The notes under the pieces are model-generated. The model was not told the origin of the DNA and searched no databases. It saw only the letters and a program-made list of their open reading frames with translations. Shown here in pieces: positions 3,919-7,156 of a stretch of DNA of 7,156 nucleotides (positions within the stretch are counted from its first letter, which is position 1; each line of letters starts with the position of its first letter). The stretch comes from Betaproteobacteria bacterium (GTDB lineage Bacteria > Pseudomonadota > Gammaproteobacteria > Burkholderiales > Rhodocyclaceae): assembly GCA_028868235.1 (NCBI GenBank), contig JAGWUW010000136.1, positions 1 through 7,156 of the forward strand. Reading direction: 5' to 3'. A program made the position numbers and the translations under genes.

Positions 3919-4743
3919 ATGACTTCTGTACAAACAACCGAGGTAGCGATTATCCCCACGTCCATCCAGGAGTATGAAAAGACAGCGGCGGCGTTAGCTG
4001 AGCTGGATCGTCGCTACAAAGGCATCCGGTACGATGTGCTCACCAAGGACGGGTTACTCGCGGCGACGAAGGCGAGAGCTGAATTGCGTACGCTCCGCAT
4101 TGCCTTGGAAAAAACGCGCGTGGCGATTAAAGCCCCCGCGCTCAAGCGCACGCAGGAAATCGATACCGAGGCGCGGCGACTGACGGCGGCAATATGCGCG
4201 CTGGAAGATCCGATTGACGCACAGATTAAGGCAGAGGAGATGCGCAAGGAACAGGAACGGCTGGCGGCGGAACGCGCCGAGCAGGAGCGGATCGAGGCCG
4301 AGCAGCGCGCAATCCGAGAGGCAGAGCAACGCAAAATCGAGGAAGCGCAAGCTGAGATTCGACGACGGCAGGACGCACTCGACCGAGCCGAGCAGGCGAG
4401 ACGAGAGGAAGAAGCCGAGCACCGTCGTGTGATCGAGGAGCAGGACCGTGCGGCACGGTTACGCATCGAGGAGGAGGATCGGAAGGCCAGAGCGATTCGC
4501 GAGGAGCAGGACCGTGTGGCTCGAATAGCACGGGAAGAAGAAGAGCGAAAGACTCGCAAGGCACGAGAGGAAGAGGAGGCGCGGTTAAAGGCGGAGCGAG
4601 ACAAGATGGATGCCGAGCGCCGGGCGGTGGAGGAGGCCCAGAGGAAGGCACGGGAGGAAGAGGAAGCGCGAGCCAGGAAAGAGCGTGACAGGAAAGAGGC
4701 CGAGCAGCGAGCTATTGAGGAAAGGAAGCGCAAGGCGAGATAG
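3919..4743 (+). CDS. Coiled-coil phage recombination-associated protein (DUF1351-like), N-terminal part up to an in-frame TAG
   Basis: 274 residues. I chose the ATG at 3919 because AGAAAGGA (3906-3913) precedes it by five bases; the in-frame ATG at 3889 overlaps the exonuclease stop but lacks such a site. Residues 1-105 form a helical head (PTSIQEYEKTAAALAELDRR, TKARAELRTLRIALEKTRVA, IKAPALKRTQEIDTEARR) resembling DUF1351-type proteins found beside phage annealing proteins. Residues 105-274 are a long, highly charged Glu/Arg/Ala coiled coil like TolA. At 4741 the codon is TAG, directly before CAG, yet the same frame continues for 54 codons to the start of the ATPase gene. The gene is therefore either broken by a point mutation, read through, or misread at one base. 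Its position between nuclease and ATPase suggests a bridging or loading role, inferred. Confidence 0.75.
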   Translation: MTSVQTTEVAIIPTSIQEYEKTAAALAELDRRYKGIRYDVLTKDGLLAATKARAELRTLRIALEKTRVAIKAPALKRTQEIDTEARRLTAAICALEDPIDAQIKAEEMRKEQERLAAERAEQERIEAEQRAIREAEQRKIEEAQAEIRRRQDALDRAEQARREEEAEHRRVIEEQDRAARLRIEEEDRKARAIREEQDRVARIAREEEERKTRKAREEEEARLKAERDKMDAERRAVEEAQRKAREEEEARARKERDRKEAEQRAIEERKRKAR

Positions 4744-4908
4744 CAGGAAGAGGAGAAACAGCGTGAAATTCAACGCCGCGAGAGTGCGGTGCTGGACGCG
4801 AACGCGATGCTCGCGACATTCATGGAACGGTTTGGGCATCTCGAGGAGTTTGCACCCGTCGTGACGGCGATCACGAAATTTCTCGTGAAGGGGAAGGGGA
4901 CACGATGA
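4744..4908 (+). pseudogene. C-terminal continuation of the coiled-coil gene beyond the TAG
   Basis: 54 codons continue in the same frame after the TAG and end in a TGA that overlaps the ATG of the ATPase gene (ATGA), the junction style seen throughout the window. The first part (EEEKQREIQRRES) carries on the coiled coil. The rest (VLDANAMLATFMERFGHLEE, then FAPVVTAITKFLVKGKG) looks like a compact helical tail. No stop or frameshift has accumulated, so the interruption is recent or tolerated. Independent translation is doubtful: in-frame starts (GTG 4789, ATG 4807) have no good ribosome binding site. With the TAG read as an amino acid the whole protein would be 329 residues. Confidence 0.65.
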
Positions 4909-5930
4909 GCATTACCTTTCGACGAGCCATACGCGAAAACATTGGGTTGATTATCGGGTTGGCTGGTCCATCGGGTGGAGGGAAAACACTCAGCGCCATG
5001 CGCCTGGCGAAGGGCCTCTGTGCAGGAAAGCCGTTTGCCTTCATCGATACGGAAAATGGACGCGGCAAGCATTATGCGGACAGTTTCGAGTTCGACCATG
5101 CCGATCTCTCCGCTCCGTTCCGGCCGTCGAGCTATGCGGACGCGATTAAGGCCGCTGATGCCGCGCACTATCCGGTCATCGTGGTGGATAGCTGCTCACA
5201 TGAGCATGCCGGAGAGGGAGGGCTCTTGGATTGGCATGAAGAAGAACTCGACCGCATGGCCGGGGACGATTGGAAGCGACGAGACGCCTGCAAAATGGCG
5301 GCATGGATCAAGCCGAAGATGGACCACAAGCAATTTGTCAGCCGACTCTTGCAAGTCCGTGCGCATCTCATCCTCTGTTTCAGAGCCGAGCAGAAGGTGG
5401 AGATGAAAAAGATTGATGGACGGATGGAGATCGTGCCAAAGACGGTAGCCAGTGGCTTTAGTGACTGGATACCGATTTGCGAAAAAAACATGCTGTACGA
5501 ACTGACCGCCTCGTTCCTGCTCACGCCGGAAGCCCCAGGGGTGCCGAAGCCGATCAAGCTGCCTGGTGCGGTGCGTCCGTTCATCAGTCTCAAGGACCCG
5601 CTCAATGAACAAGTCGGAAAGGACCTGGCCGAGTGGGCCAGCGGAACGAAGTCTGCTGCGCCGCCCGGTGCGAAGACGGAACGCCATGAACAAGTTGAGC
5701 GGGGTGACGCGCTCGCCCATGACACGTCCAAGCCAGCTCGCGAGGCTGCTTCGACAGGACCAACCATGACGGCGGCGAACGCCTGTCAACAGTTTCGGTT
5801 GTCCGAAAGCGTGGCGGAAGCCGCGCAACTCATGAATCAGTGGATGGCGGAAGCGCACAGCGCCGAGGACCGTCAGCGCGTGAATGCGGCCTTTGCCGAG
5901 GCAAAACAACGTTTAGCGAGGAGGAAATAA
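4905..5930 (+). CDS. Sak4-like P-loop ATPase, phage single-strand annealing/recombination
   Basis: A 341-residue RecA-superfamily ATPase of the AAA_24/Sak4 type, which in phages supports single-strand annealing or strand pairing and replaces RecT, Erf or Redbeta. Walker A is GPSGGGKT (residues 21-28), followed by FAFIDTENGRG (44-54) and Walker B VIVVD (91-95). Other typical features are AHLILCFRAEQK (153-164), where Arg160 could act as a sensor, and EKNMLYELTASFLL (193-206). Residues 245-288 are a Pro/Ala-rich linker. Residues 289-341 are a helical tail that may bind a partner, possibly an SSB protein; no SSB gene is seen here. AAGGGGA (4894-4900) precedes the start, which overlaps the coiled-coil frame. 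With the exonuclease upstream it forms a complete resection-plus-annealing pair. Confidence 0.82.
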   Translation: MSITFRRAIRENIGLIIGLAGPSGGGKTLSAMRLAKGLCAGKPFAFIDTENGRGKHYADSFEFDHADLSAPFRPSSYADAIKAADAAHYPVIVVDSCSHEHAGEGGLLDWHEEELDRMAGDDWKRRDACKMAAWIKPKMDHKQFVSRLLQVRAHLILCFRAEQKVEMKKIDGRMEIVPKTVASGFSDWIPICEKNMLYELTASFLLTPEAPGVPKPIKLPGAVRPFISLKDPLNEQVGKDLAEWASGTKSAAPPGAKTERHEQVERGDALAHDTSKPAREAASTGPTMTAANACQQFRLSESVAEAAQLMNQWMAEAHSAEDRQRVNAAFAEAKQRLARRK

Positions 5931-5932
5931 CC

Positions 5933-6082
5933 ATGATGACGATGGTGTGGGTCGGATTAGGGGCAATGATCGGGGCGGTGCTCGGGATTGGCGTCTTTGT
6001 CGCCTATGCCTGGTGGCGGTATGAAGGCATCTTTGAGATGCCGCCAGACTGCACGAAGCATAAACGCGATATTTACCCATAA
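5933..6082 (+). CDS. Single-helix membrane microprotein
   Basis: A 49-residue protein starting MMTMVWVG, with GAGGAGG (5918-5924) upstream inside the end of the ATPase gene. Residues 5-27 form one membrane helix (VWVGLGAMIGAVLGIGVFVA) with several GxxxG-like glycines that could drive helix packing. The rest (residues 29-49) is a short soluble tail containing one Cys and basic residues (KHKRD). The start could also be the second or third Met. It is the first gene after the recombination cassette. Function unknown. It pairs in style with the membrane microprotein just before the exonuclease. Confidence 0.65.
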   Translation: MMTMVWVGLGAMIGAVLGIGVFVAYAWWRYEGIFEMPPDCTKHKRDIYP

Positions 6083-6103
6083 TCCGAGAGGAGCAGGACG
6101 GCC

Positions 6104-6319
6104 ATGCGGCATGATCTGATGCGGTACCGTATCCAACAATATATCTCCGATGTCCATGCACTCGCGCTGGATAGGAAACCCTGCACCATGAAGAGCTTTG
6201 CGCGGCCCAGGCCGCGAGTGAGCGTGTTGCGGGGGAGGTCGCATAGCGTGGCGGTGCGTGCCGGCACGCGAGGGGCGAGGCGGGTGTGGGAACAGGTCAT
6301 GGGAGGCGGCCATGAGTGA
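6104..6319 (+). CDS. Small basic hypothetical protein
   Basis: A 71-residue protein with ribosome binding sequences GAGGAG (6088-6093) and AGGA (6095-6098) before its ATG. The first 25 residues may be a helix (RHDLMRYRIQQYISDVHALA). The rest is Arg-rich (SFARPRPRVSVLRGRSHSVA) and probably unstructured or nucleic-acid binding. The stop overlaps the next gene by eight bases. Support is moderate, because the composition in the second half is unusual and the same DNA is open in other frames. Without this gene a gap of about 230 bases would remain. I recognise no family. Confidence 0.5.
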   Translation: MRHDLMRYRIQQYISDVHALALDRKPCTMKSFARPRPRVSVLRGRSHSVAVRAGTRGARRVWEQVMGGGHE

Positions 6320-6491
6320 TGAAATCTGCGAAGACGACAACGAAGAGACGGAATGCGGGAAGCCCTGTTCTCCTCAGAGCCGTTGCGAAGAGTGTAGCGC
6401 GTACTGGGATCGGATGATCCAGGAAGGATTGTGGGACCCGGACAAAGGCTGGACGGATAAAGGCTGGCGATCCATTACGGGAATCTTTTAG
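6312..6491 (+). CDS. Acidic cysteine-rich small protein
   Basis: A 59-residue protein starting MSDEICEDDNEETECGKPC after GGGAGG (6301-6306). An acidic N-terminus precedes Cys15-x3-Cys19 and Cys25-x2-Cys28, likely one zinc site. The following part (SAYWDRMIQEGLWDPDKGW) is aromatic and well defined; a CxEC-x-x-YW-x-x-M pattern seems familiar from phage proteins but I cannot name it. It ends in TAG, the only other TAG stop among the complete genes here. If TAG were read as an amino acid the frame would run on for only 13 further codons to a TGA. Role unknown. Confidence 0.6.
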   Translation: MSDEICEDDNEETECGKPCSPQSRCEECSAYWDRMIQEGLWDPDKGWTDKGWRSITGIF

Positions 6492-6533
6492 GTGGTTCTA
6501 TGCAAAATGATGACCTCGCCACCTGGGAGGTGA
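6489..6533 (+). promoter_or_regulatory. Competing hairpins around the ribosome binding site of the LuxR-type gene
   Basis: CCACCT (6519-6524) can pair with upstream AGGTGG (6490-6495), extended by a G-U pair on each side, or its CACCT (6520-6524) can pair with AGGTG (6528-6532) across a GGG loop. The second hairpin hides the core of GGAGGTGA, the ribosome binding site of the gene at 6540. The first hides the AGGTGG that would serve a 15-codon frame at 6500-6547. The two structures exclude each other, as in translational attenuation. This is a paper prediction; the stems are short. Confidence 0.35.
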
Positions 6534-6547
6534 CGATCCATGATTGA
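6500..6547 (+). CDS. Possible 15-residue leader peptide
   Basis: ATG at 6500 opens MQNDDLATWEVTIHD and stops at 6545-6547, eight bases inside the next gene. AGGTGG (6490-6495) lies four bases before it. A ribosome on this frame would pass through the hairpin that masks the downstream ribosome binding site. It may equally be chance, since 16 open codons are common. I list it because of its position relative to the competing hairpins. Confidence 0.25.
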   Translation: MQNDDLATWEVTIHD

Positions 6548-6764
6548 GCTCTCTCCCCGCGAACGCGATGTCTTGCAAATGATGTGGGATGGATTGACCT
6601 ACGCAGAAATCGCAAAATGCCTGTCGGTGACCAAGCACTATATCGAACAAATCAGAGGACGGATTGGTCTGAAATTGCAAGTCAAGGCCTATCGCAATCG
6701 CGAGTATACGTCGAACATTCAGGTAATCAGGAAGGCGTTAGAGAAAGGACTGATCCAATTATGA
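6540..6764 (+). CDS. Stand-alone LuxR/GerE-type HTH protein
   Basis: A 74-residue protein that is almost entirely a LuxR-type HTH domain: LSPRERDVLQMMWDGLTYAE followed by IAKCLSVTKHYIEQIRGRIG, where residues 31-42 are the likely recognition helix. The C-terminus (SNIQVIRKALEKGLI) closes the fourth helix. There is no receiver or autoinducer-binding domain, so activity would depend on dimerisation and expression level. It may regulate later phage genes or host genes. GGAGGTGA (6526-6533) is a near-ideal ribosome binding site six bases upstream, but it can be folded into a hairpin. A Cys at position 27, in the turn region, is slightly unusual. The stop overlaps the next start (ATGA). Confidence 0.85.
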   Translation: MIELSPRERDVLQMMWDGLTYAEIAKCLSVTKHYIEQIRGRIGLKLQVKAYRNREYTSNIQVIRKALEKGLIQL

Positions 6765-7018
6765 TCACCTGTCCCCGCTGCCAGGGCTGCCTGGTCCAAC
6801 AGTGGAACATGGAGTTGCGGTGCAATGATTCGCGGTGTATCGCCTGCGGCCACTATCCGACCTGGCCGACGAAAGACAGGCCGGTGGAGAACCGAGGGAA
6901 GCATGCGCGCGAGAGCTGCGTGCATAGTTGTAGATGTGGCCGGCCAAAAGTGTCGTGGCGGTCGGTGTGCGCGAAGTGTTTGATTCAGGTGGGGGTGATA
7001 CAGCCGCAGAAACACTGA
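6761..7018 (+). CDS. Double zinc-ribbon-like protein
   Basis: An 85-residue protein starting MITCPRCQGCLVQQW. The first unit is Cys4-x2-Cys7 with Cys26-x2-Cys29-Gly, a typical zinc-ribbon pair of knuckles, with further cysteines at 10 and 21. The second unit is Cys53-x3-Cys57-x-Cys59-Gly and Cys70-x2-Cys73. A basic linker (residues 37-51) joins them. The start overlaps the LuxR-type gene stop by four bases. Its own ribosome binding site is weak (AAAGGA 12 bases away), so translation is probably coupled. Zinc ribbons of this sort often bind nucleic acid or RNA polymerase, but no specific role is supported. Confidence 0.65.
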   Translation: MITCPRCQGCLVQQWNMELRCNDSRCIACGHYPTWPTKDRPVENRGKHARESCVHSCRCGRPKVSWRSVCAKCLIQVGVIQPQKH

Positions 7019-7056
7019 GGAACGAGCGAGAGGATGAACACAACCAAGGAGGCGAC

Positions 7057-7156
7057 ATGACACAGCAGCAAGGAGACGGCATGGAGTCGGTCGGCAACCA
7101 GGATGACATGATTTCCACGGAGTACGAGGAACGTGTACTTCAGATTCATTTGACCG
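7057..7156 (+). CDS. Unknown protein, 5' end only
   Basis: The ATG at 7057 follows a strong AAGGAGG (7046-7052). It opens 33 codons to the window edge (MTQQQGDGMESVGNQDDMIS then TEYEERVLQIHLT). The first 20 residues are Gln, Asp and Gly rich and probably disordered; a folded part may begin after TEYEER. Too little is visible to name a family. The 38-base gap after the previous gene shows no promoter or terminator. Confidence 0.55.
   Translation, partial: MTQQQGDGMESVGNQDDMISTEYEERVLQIHLT

Noticed and set aside
4014..4733. 239-codon minus-strand frame rich in Ser/Arg
   Set aside because: It is the mirror of the Glu/Arg/Ala codons of the coiled-coil gene and has low-complexity content.
5196..5909. 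Minus-strand frames of about 200-237 codons opposite the ATPase gene
   Set aside because: The rightward frame has clear Walker A and B motifs; the opposite frames have none.
7034..7060. Eight-codon frame before the last gene
   Set aside because: It lacks a spaced ribosome binding site and mainly overlaps the AAGGAGG that serves the ATG at 7057.

Overview
The window reads as the early region of a tailed bacteriophage or prophage from a bacterium of moderate to high GC content. I cannot name the host from sequence alone. The evidence for a phage is a long run of very small, tightly overlapping genes on one strand (many ATGA or TAATG junctions), a homologous-recombination cassette, an excisionase-like HTH protein, and several Cys-rich and single-helix membrane microproteins. 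No tRNA, rRNA, CRISPR array, insertion sequence, integrase or structural phage gene is visible.

Left edge (1-394): a truncated minus-strand gene for a ribbon-helix-helix (RHH) like protein is divergent from everything else. The roughly 200-bp AT-rich gap holds two back-to-back sigma70-type promoters, each with 17-bp spacing, and at least four inverted repeats. One repeat lies between the -35 and -10 of the rightward promoter. This looks like a regulatory switch.

Switch-proximal genes (395-1080): two more RHH-like small proteins and an excisionase/MerR-type HTH protein. If the leftward gene is counted, three RHH-like proteins crowd around one operator region.

Accessory block (1083-3006): small Cys-rich (zinc-ribbon-like) proteins, a 260-residue protein with a conserved-looking N-terminal domain and a long Ala/Asp repeat encoded by a 9-bp DNA repeat, a 68-bp direct duplication flanking that gene, two unknown small proteins and a tail-anchored membrane microprotein.

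Recombination cassette (3011-5930): a RecE/DUF3799-type PD-(D/E)xK exonuclease, a coiled-coil protein resembling the DUF1351 type that is interrupted by an in-frame TAG, and a Sak4-like P-loop ATPase. Together they would resect DNA ends and promote annealing or strand pairing during phage replication and repair.

Right block (5933-7156): a second single-helix membrane microprotein, a basic protein, a Cys-rich acidic protein, a stand-alone LuxR/GerE-type HTH protein whose ribosome binding site may be controlled by competing hairpins, a double zinc-ribbon protein, and the start of a gene that runs off the edge.

All genes from 395 onward face right, and I see no convincing terminator, so they may form one long transcription unit from the promoter at 303-331. 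The observations most worth checking are the in-frame amber codon at 4741-4743, the palindrome-rich divergent promoter with its three RHH proteins, the 68-bp duplication around the alanine-repeat gene, and the alternative hairpins before the LuxR-type gene.
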